Shown here piece after piece: positions 32,313 through 41,403 of a DNA stretch of 64,000 nt. Source of the DNA: Streptomyces sp. HmicA12 (GTDB taxonomy: Bacteria > Actinomycetota > Actinomycetes > Streptomycetales > Streptomycetaceae); assembly GCF_000373565.1 (NCBI RefSeq), contig NZ_KB891817.1, positions 16,950 through 80,949 on the forward strand. The letters run 5' to 3'. Made by a program: the position numbers and the translations under genes. The notes under the pieces were generated by a model that did no database searches, was not told the DNA's origin, and worked only from the letters and a program-made list of their open reading frames with translations. Numbering within the stretch: position 1 is the stretch's first letter; every line of letters starts with the position of its first letter.

Positions 32313-32411
32313 TGAGGGTGCGGGATGACGGGCGCCGCTCCGGGGGCGACTGTCAGTGGCCGCCGTTAGCATCCCGGCAGAGGGACCCCGTAGTCCGACT
32401 CAGGAGGTGTC

Positions 32412-32825
32412 ATGGCCTCGCGCCTGAACCCGTATCTCAGCTTCGACGGCGATGCCCGTCAGGCCCTGGAGTTCTACAAGCACGTCTTCGGCGGCACGCT
32501 GGCGCTGAACACGTTCGGTGAAGCCGGTCAGGCCGACACCCCGCTGGCCGACAAGATCATGCACGGCATGCTGGAGACCCCGGGCGGCTTCACCCTGATG
32601 GGGGCCGACACCCCGCCCGGCATGGACCGCACGCCGGGCACCAATTTCTCGGTGAGTCTCAGCGGAGACGACGAGACCGAGCTCCGCGGCTACTGGGAGA
32701 AGCTGTCCGAGGGCGGCTCCGTGGCGGTTCCGTTGGAGAAGCAGATGTGGGGCGACGTGTTCGGCATGTGCACGGACCGCTTCGGCATTCCGTGGATGGT
32801 GAACATCGGCGCGCCGCGGAGCTGA
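32412..32825 (+). CDS. VOC-superfamily protein, PhnB-like
   Basis: A 137-residue protein of the PhnB-like branch of the vicinal-oxygen-chelate fold. The opening LNPYLSFDGDARQALEFYKHVFGGTL is diagnostic, with the second half ending WGDVFGMCTDRFGIPWMVNI. Members are often called 3-demethylubiquinone-9 methyltransferase-like or glyoxalase-like, without known activity in actinomycetes. ATG at 32412 follows AGGAGG. Confidence 0.85.
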   Translation: MASRLNPYLSFDGDARQALEFYKHVFGGTLALNTFGEAGQADTPLADKIMHGMLETPGGFTLMGADTPPGMDRTPGTNFSVSLSGDDETELRGYWEKLSEGGSVAVPLEKQMWGDVFGMCTDRFGIPWMVNIGAPRS

Positions 32826-32880
32826 CTCACCCGTCCGAGCCCTTCGCGGAGCTCGTGCAGGCCCGCTGGTCCACCGTTCC

Positions 32881-33252
32881 TCAGGGGCGGCCGAGGTCCT
32901 GACGTCGTCCGACCAACACGTCCACCTCGCCCGCGGCGAGGTGGATCTCTCGAATCTGCCAGATCCGTTCGGGCACGGAAGTACCAGCGGCGGTCTTGTG
33001 TTCCTCCACGGCCATGACGACGTCTCCTTTGCCGGCGACCAGGAGTTCGGCGGGAACGGCCACACCGTCGGAGAAGCACAGCGTGATGCCGAGTGGAGCC
33101 GGGGCCTCGACGAAACCTTGGGGATCGGACAGGTCCCGGATCCGGCAGCGAGCGCCCGGGAAGAGATGGGTATGGGCACAATCCGCCGGGAAGGAGCGGC
33201 CGCCCCCGGTGTCTGGAAGTGGCGTGAACAAGGAGAACTCCTCAAGGCGCAT
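32881..33252 (-). CDS. Hypothetical protein
   Basis: A 123-residue frame with moderately biased codons and a mostly beta-like composition (RIRDLSDPQGFVEAPAPLGITLCFSDG, VAVPAELLVAGKGDVVMAVEEH). I recognise no family, signal peptide or membrane helix. The ATG at 33252 lacks a good ribosome site, so the start or the gene itself is uncertain. Possibly a cupin-like small protein. Confidence 0.4.
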   Translation of the reverse strand: MRLEEFSLFTPLPDTGGGRSFPADCAHTHLFPGARCRIRDLSDPQGFVEAPAPLGITLCFSDGVAVPAELLVAGKGDVVMAVEEHKTAAGTSVPERIWQIREIHLAAGEVDVLVGRRQDLGRP

Positions 33253-33422
33253 TGGGGGTCTGCCCCGCCCCGGCCTGCAGCTTAACCGCGCCGGTGTCGG
33301 TGGGCCGCTGCAGCGACGACCGCCTCCCTCCGGGCGTCCGAGTTCGCACCTGTGCGAACGCCCCGTTCACGGAACACCCGGCATCAGCCTCGGCCGTGCC
33401 CGCCCGAAAGGCCCCCCTCGGT

Positions 33423-35081
33423 TCAGTCGGCCGCCCGGTGCAGCGTGGTCCGTCCCAGGCGGGGCTCCGCGCGGGCGGCGAGGACCTTGACGCGGACGCG
33501 GCGCGCGGTGACGGGTGCGGCGAGCGGCAGGATCCGCTGGTGGCCGATGGTCGTGCCGGTGGCGATCCGCTGCCAGGCGCCGCCGATCTCGGCCTCCACG
33601 GCGAATTCCTCGACCCGTTGCCCGTGCTCGATGTCCTCGCGCACCGCGACCCGGTCGAAGGTGGTCGTTCCGTCGGCGTTCTCCGCCACCGGCCGGCCGT
33701 ACACCGTCCGTACCCGCTGCCCGAACGCGGTGAGCTCGGCGACGTCCGCGGCATCGATCGTCCCCGCCTTCGACGGCGGCACATTGAGCAGCAGCGTCGT
33801 GTTGCGCCCGACGCTCTTCTCGTACAGGTCGAAGAGCTGGGCCGCCGTCTTCGACTTCTGGTCGGGGTGGTGGAACCAGCCGGGCCGGTTGGAGACGTCG
33901 GCCTCCGCGGGGAACCAGGACAGATGGGTCACGCCGGACTCGGTGAGCCGGGTCCGGGAGCCGATGTCCGCGGCGGACGGACCGTGCGGCAGCAGCCATT
34001 CGCCGTGGTACGTCCACGGGTCGGCGGTCGTCGGCACGACACTCCACTCGGTCTCGCGGCCGATCCCGTCCTCGTTGCCGACCCAGCGGACGCCCGTCGG
34101 GCCGCCGAAGACCACGGTGTCCGGCGACAGCGCCTCGATCACCTGGAACCACTCGTCGAAGCGGTACTCCTGGGTGATCCCGGCGTCGGTCCACGGGTTG
34201 GCGCCGTCCAGCCAGAACTCGTCCAACGGCCCGTACTCGGTGAAGAGTTCGTAGACCAGGTTCAGGTAGTAGGCGTCGTAGTCGTTGACGTGCACGGTGA
34301 AGGTCGGCAGCTTGCCCGATCGCACGTCGTCGGCCCGGTCGTCGCCCTCCACGAGGGTGGGGATGGTGTGCTCCTTGACCGCGCTGCCGTTGCCGAACCG
34401 GCCCAGGCCGCCGGGAGCACGGTCGCCGTCCTCGAGTGCGGTGAGCTCCACCGAGCTCAGCGTCCCGCCCTCGGACTGCTTCTTGCGCAGCGACTCGATC
34501 CACGTGGCGTGCCAGGCGTGCGGCAGCTCGGAGCCGTCGGAGGGCGAGAGATAGATCCCTACGCGCAGCTTGTGCGCCCGCGCCGAATCCACGTACTGGC
34601 GCACGATGTTCGGCTTCCCAGGGCTCTTGAGGATCGAGTGCGGCGTGTAGCGGCTGGGAAAGAGCGTGAAACCGTCGTGATGCTTGGCGGTGATCATCGC
34701 CAGCTCCGCTCCCATCGCCTTGTACGTCCGGATCCACTGGTCGGCGTCGACCGCGGTCGGCGCGAACGTCGCCTCGTCCTCGGCGCCCGAACCCCACTCG
34801 CGGTCGGTGAAGGTGTTCATCCCGAAGTGCGTGAACGCCGTGATCTCCCGCCGCTGCCACCCCAACTGCCCTTTCCTGGGGACCACGTCGGCGGCTTTGG
34901 CGATGATCCGTTCCGGGGTGTCCTCCGCGGTGATCGGAATGATCGAGGCGGGACGGACACGGGCCGGACCTGTCGCCTGCGCCTCCGTCGGCGCGTCGGC
35001 GGCCTGCGCGCCCGCGCTGCCGAGTGCGGCGATCACGGGGGTGGCTCCCAGAGCGCCGAGGATCTGGCGGCGAGACGTCAT
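33423..35081 (-). CDS. Secreted alpha-L-fucosidase, GH29
   Basis: A 552-residue exported enzyme that removes alpha-L-fucose. The signal has a twin-arginine-like start (MTSRRQILGALGATPVIAALG). GH29 motifs are clear: THFGMNTFTDREWGSG (about 85-100), AELAMITAKHHDGFTLFPS, and EFWLDGANPW with the catalytic Asp. A C-terminal ~100-residue beta-sandwich (TFDRVAVREDIEHGQRVEEFAVEA) ends the protein. ATG at 35081 follows AGGAGGG. No transporter lies beside it; the TetR gene upstream on the same strand is 143 bp away. Confidence 0.92.
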   Translation of the reverse strand: MTSRRQILGALGATPVIAALGSAGAQAADAPTEAQATGPARVRPASIIPITAEDTPERIIAKAADVVPRKGQLGWQRREITAFTHFGMNTFTDREWGSGAEDEATFAPTAVDADQWIRTYKAMGAELAMITAKHHDGFTLFPSRYTPHSILKSPGKPNIVRQYVDSARAHKLRVGIYLSPSDGSELPHAWHATWIESLRKKQSEGGTLSSVELTALEDGDRAPGGLGRFGNGSAVKEHTIPTLVEGDDRADDVRSGKLPTFTVHVNDYDAYYLNLVYELFTEYGPLDEFWLDGANPWTDAGITQEYRFDEWFQVIEALSPDTVVFGGPTGVRWVGNEDGIGRETEWSVVPTTADPWTYHGEWLLPHGPSAADIGSRTRLTESGVTHLSWFPAEADVSNRPGWFHHPDQKSKTAAQLFDLYEKSVGRNTTLLLNVPPSKAGTIDAADVAELTAFGQRVRTVYGRPVAENADGTTTFDRVAVREDIEHGQRVEEFAVEAEIGGAWQRIATGTTIGHQRILPLAAPVTARRVRVKVLAARAEPRLGRTTLHRAAD

Positions 35082-35224
35082 TGTTCCCTCCTAAAGGGCA
35101 CATTGCTCGGATCTCTTCGCTGAACTCCGGGGAATCATGGCGCAGAAATGGACTGAAGGTAAGAGTTGCGGCGGCAGAGATCCTATGTATGACGGGGCGG
35201 GCGGCCGGGGCAACTTTCCACCCG

Positions 35225-35881
35225 TCAGTAGGGCAGGCCCTCCGACGCCGCACGCAGGGAAGCGAGCAGGCAGGCGGTGATTTCGCGGTCCGAAGCCTCG
35301 GGGTCGTCCGCGTACCGCCGGGCGAACTCCTCCGCCGCCGCTCGCAGCGCGCCGTTGAGCGTCGCCGCGTGCACCTTTGTCCTCAAGTCGTCGGCGGCGC
35401 CGCCCGATCGCGCGGCGAGGAGGCGAGCGAGGACCGGCAGCGCCTCGTCGTGGGCCTGCAGCCAGACCGCGCGCAGCGCCGGATCGGTGGACGTCATCCG
35501 GATCAGGTCGAGAATCTCGGGGGTGGCCGACGGCAGCCCGCCCCGGCGTCCCGCGTCGGTGAAGTAGTCCAGCAGGCTCGTCCCGGCCGGCCAGTGGCGC
35601 AGCTGCTCCATGGCGAATTCGAGTCCCGCGGTGAGGAGCGGCAGCACGCAGCTCTCTTTGGTGGGGAAATGACGCCAGAGCGTCCGGGAGGAGATGCCCA
35701 CGGTCTGCGCGATCTGTTCGCCGGTCGTCGCGCTGACGCCCTGCGTGGTGAAGAGGCGCACGGCCTCGCTCGCGATCTCGATCCGCAGAGCCGCTTTGCG
35801 CCGTTCGGCGAGCGAGAGCGGGACGTCCGCGCGCGTCGGCCTCCCCGGTTCCTGCGCGACCGACACCTCGGGCACCCTCAC
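35225..35881 (-). CDS. TetR-family transcriptional regulator
   Basis: A 218-residue repressor. The HTH is at about 30-75 (IEIASEAVRLFTTQGVSATTGEQIAQTVGISSRTLWRHFPTKESCV), with an all-helical ligand domain after it. GTG at 35881, with GGGGAG 8 bp upstream. It is divergent from the GMC oxidase and lipase genes, and the region between carries several dyads, so it probably controls them and itself. The ligand is unknown; a sterol is plausible from the oxidase. Confidence 0.85.
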   Translation of the reverse strand: MRVPEVSVAQEPGRPTRADVPLSLAERRKAALRIEIASEAVRLFTTQGVSATTGEQIAQTVGISSRTLWRHFPTKESCVLPLLTAGLEFAMEQLRHWPAGTSLLDYFTDAGRRGGLPSATPEILDLIRMTSTDPALRAVWLQAHDEALPVLARLLAARSGGAADDLRTKVHAATLNGALRAAAEEFARRYADDPEASDREITACLLASLRAASEGLPY

Positions 35882-35950
35882 TCCGCCGCCTCCCCCTCAG
35901 ATCAACCGCAGCATAGCGAAAGTGTTCGACGATGACGCTCGCAGACACCT

Positions 35951-36009
35951 TGTCAGTGAGTGACACGCAACTTTACGCTGCAGTAAGTGACCGGCAAGTA
36001 ACCACACTT
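35951..36009. promoter_or_regulatory. Cluster of dyads between TetR and the GMC oxidase
   Basis: Three dyads lie within 60 bp: TGTCA-N5-TGACA (35951-35965), TTAC-N6-GTAA (35973-35986) and CAAGT-N6-ACTTG (35994-36009). TetR proteins commonly bind such sites, so one or more are good operator candidates for the divergent promoters. Confidence 0.45.
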
Positions 36010-36025
36010 GCCTCACCTGTTCTTT

Positions 36026-36064
36026 GGCATGCCCACGCCATGCATGCCCAGGCCATGCATGCCC
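36026..36064. repeat. Short direct repeat in the leader of the GMC oxidase gene
   Basis: GCCATGCATGCCC occurs twice 15 bp apart (36037-36049 and 36052-36064) with a partial third copy, GGCATGCCC, at 36026-36034. Each copy contains the palindrome ATGCAT. It lies 60-100 bp before the start codon. Confidence 0.6.
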
Positions 36065-36124
36065 GCTGTCGCACGTGCGCCCAGCCTCCGAAGCCGGACC
36101 CCCACCCTCATCAAGGAGTCCCCC

Positions 36125-37723
36125 ATGCCCACTCCCAGCAGGCGCGCCTTACTCACCGGCGCCGCCGGACTCGCCGCCGCGAGCGTCCTGGCGCCGTCAC
36201 CCGCCTCAGCCGCACCGGCCCGCGTCGCACTGACCCGCGAGGAGCACCGGGTCGTCGTCATCGGATCGGGTTTCGGCGGTGGCGTGGCAGCGCTGCGGCT
36301 CGCCCGGGCCGGGGTCCCCGTGACCGTGCTGGAACGCGGCCGGCGCTGGCCGACGGGGCCGAACGCGGAGACCTTCCCCCATGTCTCGGGCCTCGACAAG
36401 CGCATGCTCTGGTACGGAACCGTCCCCGAAGCCGTCAGGCCCCTCGCGCGTCTGATCGGCACACCGCTGAACTTCACTCCCTACACAGGACTTCTCGAGC
36501 CCGTCCTGGGCGACAACATCCTGAGCGTGTGCGCGGCCGGCGTCGGTGGCGGATCGCTCGTGTACCAGGGCATGACGCTCCAGCCCTCGGAGTCGGTGTT
36601 CAACACCTGGCTGCCCGAACAGCTCGACTACCGCCGCATGGACAAGATCCATTACCCACGGGTCGCGAACATGCTCAAGGCGGCGACGGCACCCGACGAG
36701 CTGATCGGTTCGCCCACCTACTACGCGGCCCGCGTCTTCGCCGAGCGGGCGCGCTCGTCCGGGTACGGCGTCGAGAAGATCCCGATGCCGATCGACTGGG
36801 ACTACGCGCTGGCCGAGCTGCGCGGCGAGATGAAGCCGTCGTACACCAACGGCGACTGCGCCCTCGGGGTCAACAACGGCGGGAAGCACTCGGTCGACGT
36901 GACCTACCTCCAGCAGGCCGAGGCGACGGGCAAGGTCACCGTGGCGACCCACCACAACGTCACCTCCGTCGCGCGCGCCGCCGACGGGCGCTGGCACGTA
37001 CACGTGGACCGTACCGACGACTCGGGGACCGTGCTGGAGCAGAAGATTCTCTCCACCCGGGCCCTGATCATGGCGGCCGGCAGCATCAACACCAGCAAGC
37101 TCCTGGTGCGCGCGGGTGCCACCGGCGCCATCCCCGATCTGCCCGACGGGCTCGGCGAGGGCTGGGGCACCAACGGCGACCGCATCTACGCCTGGACGAA
37201 CCTGCGGGAGGACTTCGGCAGCGAGCAGGGCGGACCCGTCGTGTTCGGCAGCAAGGCCTGGGACGACCCCGCGACGGCGAACACGGTCATCCAGGCCTCA
37301 CTCCCGCCCCTGGGCCTCGATGCCAGGACGACCATGCTGGTCGGATTCGGCGTCAGCGCCGACCGCGGCCGCTTCGACTACGACGCCGCCACCGACTCCG
37401 TGTCGTTGCACTGGCCCAAGGACGGCGACGCCGACAGCTACCGGAACATCCACCGGCGCGTCACGCGCATGTCGAAGGGTCTCGGCGTCCTCACCGACAC
37501 CAACTCCCTGGTCAACAGCACCTGGCATCCCCTGGGCGGTGCGCCGATGGGCACGGTCTGCGATCTGGAGGGCCGGGTCGAGGGCCAACGCGGCCTCTAC
37601 GTCCTCGACGGCGCGCTGATCCCGGGCACGACCGGTGCGTGCAACCCCTCCATGACCATCGCCGCCGTGGCGGAACGGGCGATGGACGCCATCACCGCCA
37701 AGGACATCGACACCGTCATCTGA
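36125..37723 (+). CDS. Secreted GMC oxidoreductase, cholesterol-oxidase-like
   Basis: A 532-residue FAD enzyme with a twin-arginine signal (PSRRALLTGAAGLAAASVLA). The FAD-binding strand is VVVIGSGFGGGVAALRLARAG (about 45-65), and the active-site end is WHPLGGAPMG followed by GLYVLDGALIPGTTGACNPSMTIAAVAERAM. The layout and the VGGGSLVYQGM segment resemble class I cholesterol oxidases. Those enzymes oxidise and isomerise 3-beta-hydroxysterols. ATG at 36125 follows AAGGAG. The lipase gene starts 21 bp after its stop. Confidence 0.88.
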   Translation: MPTPSRRALLTGAAGLAAASVLAPSPASAAPARVALTREEHRVVVIGSGFGGGVAALRLARAGVPVTVLERGRRWPTGPNAETFPHVSGLDKRMLWYGTVPEAVRPLARLIGTPLNFTPYTGLLEPVLGDNILSVCAAGVGGGSLVYQGMTLQPSESVFNTWLPEQLDYRRMDKIHYPRVANMLKAATAPDELIGSPTYYAARVFAERARSSGYGVEKIPMPIDWDYALAELRGEMKPSYTNGDCALGVNNGGKHSVDVTYLQQAEATGKVTVATHHNVTSVARAADGRWHVHVDRTDDSGTVLEQKILSTRALIMAAGSINTSKLLVRAGATGAIPDLPDGLGEGWGTNGDRIYAWTNLREDFGSEQGGPVVFGSKAWDDPATANTVIQASLPPLGLDARTTMLVGFGVSADRGRFDYDAATDSVSLHWPKDGDADSYRNIHRRVTRMSKGLGVLTDTNSLVNSTWHPLGGAPMGTVCDLEGRVEGQRGLYVLDGALIPGTTGACNPSMTIAAVAERAMDAITAKDIDTVI

Positions 37724-37744
37724 CCGACGAGCGAGGAGCACAGC

Positions 37745-39166
37745 ATGAGCCGCAACAGATCCCGTCACCGTTCCCCTCTCCACACCGACCCGACACGGAC
37801 AGCCGCCCCCACGGGGCCGTCCGCCTCCCGCCGCACCGCGCCAACAGGTCTGCGTCTGCTGGCCGGTGCCGTCGCCGGCACGGTGTGCCTCGGCCTGTCG
37901 GCGGTACCGGCCACCGCCGACGACACGACGCCCGTCACCTCCCGCGGGGTCACCCTGCCCACGTTCTACAACCCGCCGGCCGAACTCCCCTCCGCCAACG
38001 GCGCGTTGATCCGGACCGAGGCGCTTCCCCTCGGCCTGAGCATCCCCGGCCTCGACGGCCGCCCGCTGCCCGGCACGGCGACCCGCCTGATGTACAGGTC
38101 CACCGACTCCACCGGGCAACCCGTCGCCGTGACCGGTGCGTACATCGAACCGTCGGCCGCATGGAAGGAGTCCGGGCCACGCCCGCTGGTCGCCGTCGCG
38201 TCGGGCACCATGGGCCAGGGCGACCAGTGCGCGCCCTCGTTCGCCCTGCAGCATCCGCTGACCCTCAACGGGGACACGGTGTCGGTCGGCTACGAAGCGC
38301 TGGCGATCTACCGCATCCTCGCCACCGGCGCCGCGGTCGTCATCACCGACTACGTCGGACTCGGCGCGACCGACCGCCTGCACACGTACGTCAACCGTCT
38401 CGACCAGGGCCACGCCCTGCTCGACGCCGCTCGCGCGGCCCGGGCCGTTCCCGGCGCGTCGGTCGGAGCGGATTCCCCCACCGGGCTGTACGGCTACAGC
38501 CAGGGCGGCGGCGCGAGCGCGTCGGCCGCCGAACTGCAGGCCTCGTACGCTCCCGAGATCAAGCTTGCGGGAACCTACTCGGGTGCCCCGCCCGCGAACC
38601 TGACCTCGGTCATGAAGGGCATCGACGGCAGCGCCCTCGCGGGTGCCCTGGCCTGGTCCATCAACGGCTTCGCCCAGGCCGACCCCGACCTGCGCTCGGT
38701 CATCGACGCCAACATCAGCCCCGCGGGAAAGGCCGCGCTGGCCGACGCCTCGACCATGTGCGTCGGCGACGCGCTCCTCGGCTACGGCTTCGCCAAGAGC
38801 AGTAAGTGGACCACCAGCGGCAAGTCCATCGGGGACATCATCGCCGCCGAACCGCGGGCCCAGGCCGCCCTGGACAAGCAGCGCATCGGCACGCTCAGGC
38901 CCACCGGACCGGTCCGCCTGGCCACCGGCGTCCAGGACGACATCGTCCCGCACGCCCAGGCCCGCCAACTGGCCCTGGACTGGTGCCGCAAGGGCGGCGA
39001 CGTCACGTACAAGCCCATCGTCCTGCCCAACCTCGGGGACAAGATCCTCACCAACCACCTCGTCCCGCTCCTCACGGACCAGGGCGACGCGATCGCCTGG
39101 CTGACCGACCGCCTCGCCGGAAAGCCGACCACCTCCAACTGCCGCACGATGCCTCTCCAGCCCTGA
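37745..39166 (+). CDS. Secreted lipase of the LIP (Candida-type) family
   Basis: A 473-residue secreted serine hydrolase. A long basic N-region precedes the hydrophobic signal (LRLLAGAVAGTVCLGLSAVPATA). The nucleophile elbow is GYSQGGGAS (Ser about 258), with acid and His candidates in GVQDDIVPHAQARQL and near ILTNHLVPL. The family acts on acyl esters. Being 21 bp after the oxidase gene, it may liberate sterols from esters for that enzyme; this is inference. Starts at ATG 37745. Confidence 0.85.
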   Translation: MSRNRSRHRSPLHTDPTRTAAPTGPSASRRTAPTGLRLLAGAVAGTVCLGLSAVPATADDTTPVTSRGVTLPTFYNPPAELPSANGALIRTEALPLGLSIPGLDGRPLPGTATRLMYRSTDSTGQPVAVTGAYIEPSAAWKESGPRPLVAVASGTMGQGDQCAPSFALQHPLTLNGDTVSVGYEALAIYRILATGAAVVITDYVGLGATDRLHTYVNRLDQGHALLDAARAARAVPGASVGADSPTGLYGYSQGGGASASAAELQASYAPEIKLAGTYSGAPPANLTSVMKGIDGSALAGALAWSINGFAQADPDLRSVIDANISPAGKAALADASTMCVGDALLGYGFAKSSKWTTSGKSIGDIIAAEPRAQAALDKQRIGTLRPTGPVRLATGVQDDIVPHAQARQLALDWCRKGGDVTYKPIVLPNLGDKILTNHLVPLLTDQGDAIAWLTDRLAGKPTTSNCRTMPLQP

Positions 39167-39181
39167 TCGCACCGGCGGCGT

Positions 39182-39220
39182 GAGGACCCGGCTCGGGAAG
39201 GATTCCCGAGCCGGGTCCTC
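39182..39220. terminator. Strong bidirectional terminator hairpin
   Basis: A perfect 18-bp stem (39182-39199 against 39203-39220) with the 3-base loop GGA lies between the convergent lipase and vanX genes. It should insulate the two operons. Confidence 0.8.
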
Positions 39221-39240
39221 AACGGCAGATCCGATGCGTC

Positions 39241-39867
39241 CTACGTGATGGGGAAATCGAAATAGGTGTCCGGATAGGGCTCGCCGTCGAGGGTGTAATG
39301 CCACCACTCGCACTCGTACGCACTGAAACCGCAAGTCTCCATGAGGGAACGCAGGTGCTGCCGGTTTCGTGCTTCGGTAGGTGTGATCCCTTGTGCGTCA
39401 TGATGCGAGATGGAATCCATCAGGTCATGGCCGCCGCCCATGGGCACGAGCTCACCGGTGGCCAAGTCATAGAGGGTGAGGTCGACGGTGCTGCCCCGGC
39501 TGTGGCCCGACCTGGCGGCCACATATCCCTTCTCGAACATCTCGGCCCTGCCGATATTGGGATAGTGCCGCGACTTGGTCCGGCCGTCCTCCGGCTGCTG
39601 CGACCAGCGCAGAAAACAGTCGACGGCGTGCTGCGGGCGATAGCCGTCCCAGAGCAGCAGGCCGAACCCCCGTGTTTCGGCCTGCTCCCTGGCACGTTCC
39701 AGGGCCGTGCAGAGAGCCCTCGTACCGACGACTCGATTGGCCAGATATCCGTCCACCGGCTTTCCGGTGAAGTTGTCCCACGTGGCGTACTTGGCATCCC
39801 AGCGTATTCCGGACGCCAGTTCGTCCACGAAGACAAAGTCGCCCTTCACCGACTCCACCGGCGTCAT
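39241..39867 (-). CDS. vanX: D-alanyl-D-alanine dipeptidase VanX
   Basis: A 208-residue zinc dipeptidase that hydrolyses D-Ala-D-Ala so that the peptidoglycan precursor ends in D-Ala-D-Lac. The M15 VanX motifs are intact: IRWDAKYATWDNFTGKPVDGY near residue 20-40, SGHSRGSTVDLTL (zinc His and Asp), and CEWWHYTL (catalytic Glu, zinc His). ATG at 39867 overlaps the stop of the truncated vanA by 4 bp, the normal vanA-vanX coupling. With vanH and functional vanA missing, it cannot complete the resistance pathway alone. Confidence 0.95.
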   Translation of the reverse strand: MTPVESVKGDFVFVDELASGIRWDAKYATWDNFTGKPVDGYLANRVVGTRALCTALERAREQAETRGFGLLLWDGYRPQHAVDCFLRWSQQPEDGRTKSRHYPNIGRAEMFEKGYVAARSGHSRGSTVDLTLYDLATGELVPMGGGHDLMDSISHHDAQGITPTEARNRQHLRSLMETCGFSAYECEWWHYTLDGEPYPDTYFDFPIT

Positions 39868-40265
39868 CGGATTTTTCCCGTCAGGGCGAGGGACACCGTC
39901 CGGTCGATCACTTCGGGAAGCAGCAGTCCCGCGGCGGCCATCATCCTCGGATAACGGCTGTACGAGGTCATGCCGGGGAAAGTGTTGACCTCGTTGAGGA
40001 CCACTTCTCCGTCCTCCTTGAGGAACATGTCCACTCGCGAAAGACCGCTGCATCCCAAGGCGCTGTACACGGTCTTGGCTGTTTCCTGAACGAGTAGCCG
40101 TGACTCTTCCGGAATGTCGGCGGGAACGATTGCCATGGAGTTCTCGGAGCCGGTCTCGGGGGCGTCTTCCTGATGGATCCTGAAGAATCCGTGCGAGAGC
40201 GCGATCCGGTCCACTTCGCCCGCGATCAGATCCGACGCGTTCCCGCGGATGGCGCAGCCGATCTC
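39864..40265 (-). pseudogene. vanA: 5'-truncated vanA (D-Ala-D-Lac ligase), C-terminal part only
   Basis: About 133 codons match the C-terminal third of VanA-type ligases: EIGCAIRG, GEVDRIALSHGFFRIHQE, VPADIPEESR, ALGCSGLSRVDMF and LNEVNTFPGMTSYSRYP, ending LTGKIR. The first ~220 residues, including the N-domain and most of the ATP-grasp domain, are gone. The junction is at about 40265, where the frame runs directly into a VanR-type box. The reading frame stays open across the box but has no start with a ribosome site, so a working ligase cannot be made. Confidence 0.9.
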
Positions 40266-40267
40266 GC

Positions 40268-40298
40268 GTATGCGGATCTCGATACGCCGACGATACGT
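40268..40298 (-). promoter_or_regulatory. VanR-type box fused to truncated vanA
   Basis: A 31-bp element 27/31 identical to one before vanR (41719-41749). Read on the minus strand it holds two TATCG half-sites 11 bp apart, the spacing used by OmpR-type regulators. It faces the vanA remnant and vanX and is probably the former vanK or vanH promoter. Confidence 0.6.
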
Positions 40299-40323
40299 CA
40301 CCACCCCGCGACTCACGCGGCGT

Positions 40324-41403
40324 TCACCAGCTGATCCCGGCCGCCACCGGCCGGTGGTCACTGCCCGTGGCCGGCAGCAGCCACGCGCTCCTCGGCTCCA
40401 CACCGCGGACCAGGATCTGGTCGATCCGCGCCACCGGGAACTTCGCCGGCCAGCTGAAGCCGAAGCCGTCCCCGGCCACGTCCTGGACCGAGCGCAGCTG
40501 CGAGGTGAGGCCGTCGAGCGCACGGTCGTCCACGGTGCCGTTGAAGTCACCCAGCACCAGAACCCGCTCGGCGCGCTCGGCGGCAACCGCCTTGGCCAGC
40601 TTCGTCGCGCCGGTGTCGCGCGAGTCCGTCCAGAAGCCTCCCCTGGGCATCACCCGTACGGAACCCAGATGCGCCACGTACACCGCCAGCGGCCCCTGCT
40701 CGGTGGTCACCGTGGTGCGCAGCGCCCGGGGCGGGTCCACCGGGATGTCCTCGGGCCGCAGCTTCTCGGCCAGTGGCCCGACCATGCCCCTCAGGACGTC
40801 GACCGGCCGGGTGCCGGACAGCGGCAGCTTGCTCCACAGCCCGACCGTGCCCTGCACGGTGTGGTGCGGGTACGCCTGCGCGAGCTCCTTCTCGTACGTG
40901 CCCTTGGCCCGGTCGGTCAGCTCCTCGAGCGCCAACAGGTCCGCGCCGGACGCGGCCAGTTCACGTGCGGTGCCGGCCGGATCGCGGTTCTCGGCGGCGA
41001 CGTTGTGACTGACGACGGTGAGGTCGCTGCCCGGATGGGACTTGTCGCCGAGCAGCCCGCCGAAGAGGTTCAGCCACACGGTGACGGGCAGCAGCAGCGC
41101 GACCATCGCGGAGGCGGAGCGGCGCCGGAGCGCCGCGGCGAGCAGCACCGGGACGAACAGGCCGAACCACGGCAGGAAGGTCTCCACCAGACTGCCCAGA
41201 CCGGTCCGGTCCGTGAGCTTCCCGTGCAGCAGCAGAAGCAGGCCGAGCAGCAGCGCACACGCCGTGAGTACCGGGCCGCGCTTCCACGGGCCCGGCCGGG
41301 AGCCGCTCGCGGGCCGAGGTTCTGCGTCGTCGACCGCCGGGCTGCCCTGTCCGGTCGCCGCCGTGGGCACCTGCGTCATCGTCTGCTCTCGCTCGCTGCT
41401 CAT
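40324..41403 (-). CDS. vanJ: VanJ-like membrane endonuclease/exonuclease/phosphatase-family protein
   Basis: A 359-residue protein with three membrane helices near the N-terminus (VLTACALLLGLLLLL; FLPWFGLFVPVLLAAAL; AMVALLLPVTVWLNLFGGLL) and an extracytoplasmic EEP domain: VVSHNVAAEN, DLLALEEL, YVAHLG, VLGDFNGT, and GSDHRPVAAGI. Streptomyces VanJ has this layout and confers teicoplanin resistance by acting on lipid phosphates in the cell envelope. The ATG at 41403 overlaps the preceding vanY-like stop (ATGA); ATG at 41379 is an alternative. The gene is intact and lies where vanJ sits in S. coelicolor. Confidence 0.82.
   Translation of the reverse strand: MSSEREQTMTQVPTAATGQGSPAVDDAEPRPASGSRPGPWKRGPVLTACALLLGLLLLLHGKLTDRTGLGSLVETFLPWFGLFVPVLLAAALRRRSASAMVALLLPVTVWLNLFGGLLGDKSHPGSDLTVVSHNVAAENRDPAGTARELAASGADLLALEELTDRAKGTYEKELAQAYPHHTVQGTVGLWSKLPLSGTRPVDVLRGMVGPLAEKLRPEDIPVDPPRALRTTVTTEQGPLAVYVAHLGSVRVMPRGGFWTDSRDTGATKLAKAVAAERAERVLVLGDFNGTVDDRALDGLTSQLRSVQDVAGDGFGFSWPAKFPVARIDQILVRGVEPRSAWLLPATGSDHRPVAAGISW

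Noticed and set aside
31413..32372. A 319-residue GH43-LacI fusion protein
   Set aside because: The frame is open by chance across two separate decayed genes; the LacI part continues in other frames.
39868..40586. A full-length gene for the vanA frame starting at 40586
   Set aside because: Upstream of 40265 the frame reads antisense through the VanR box and the end of vanJ and has no ligase similarity.
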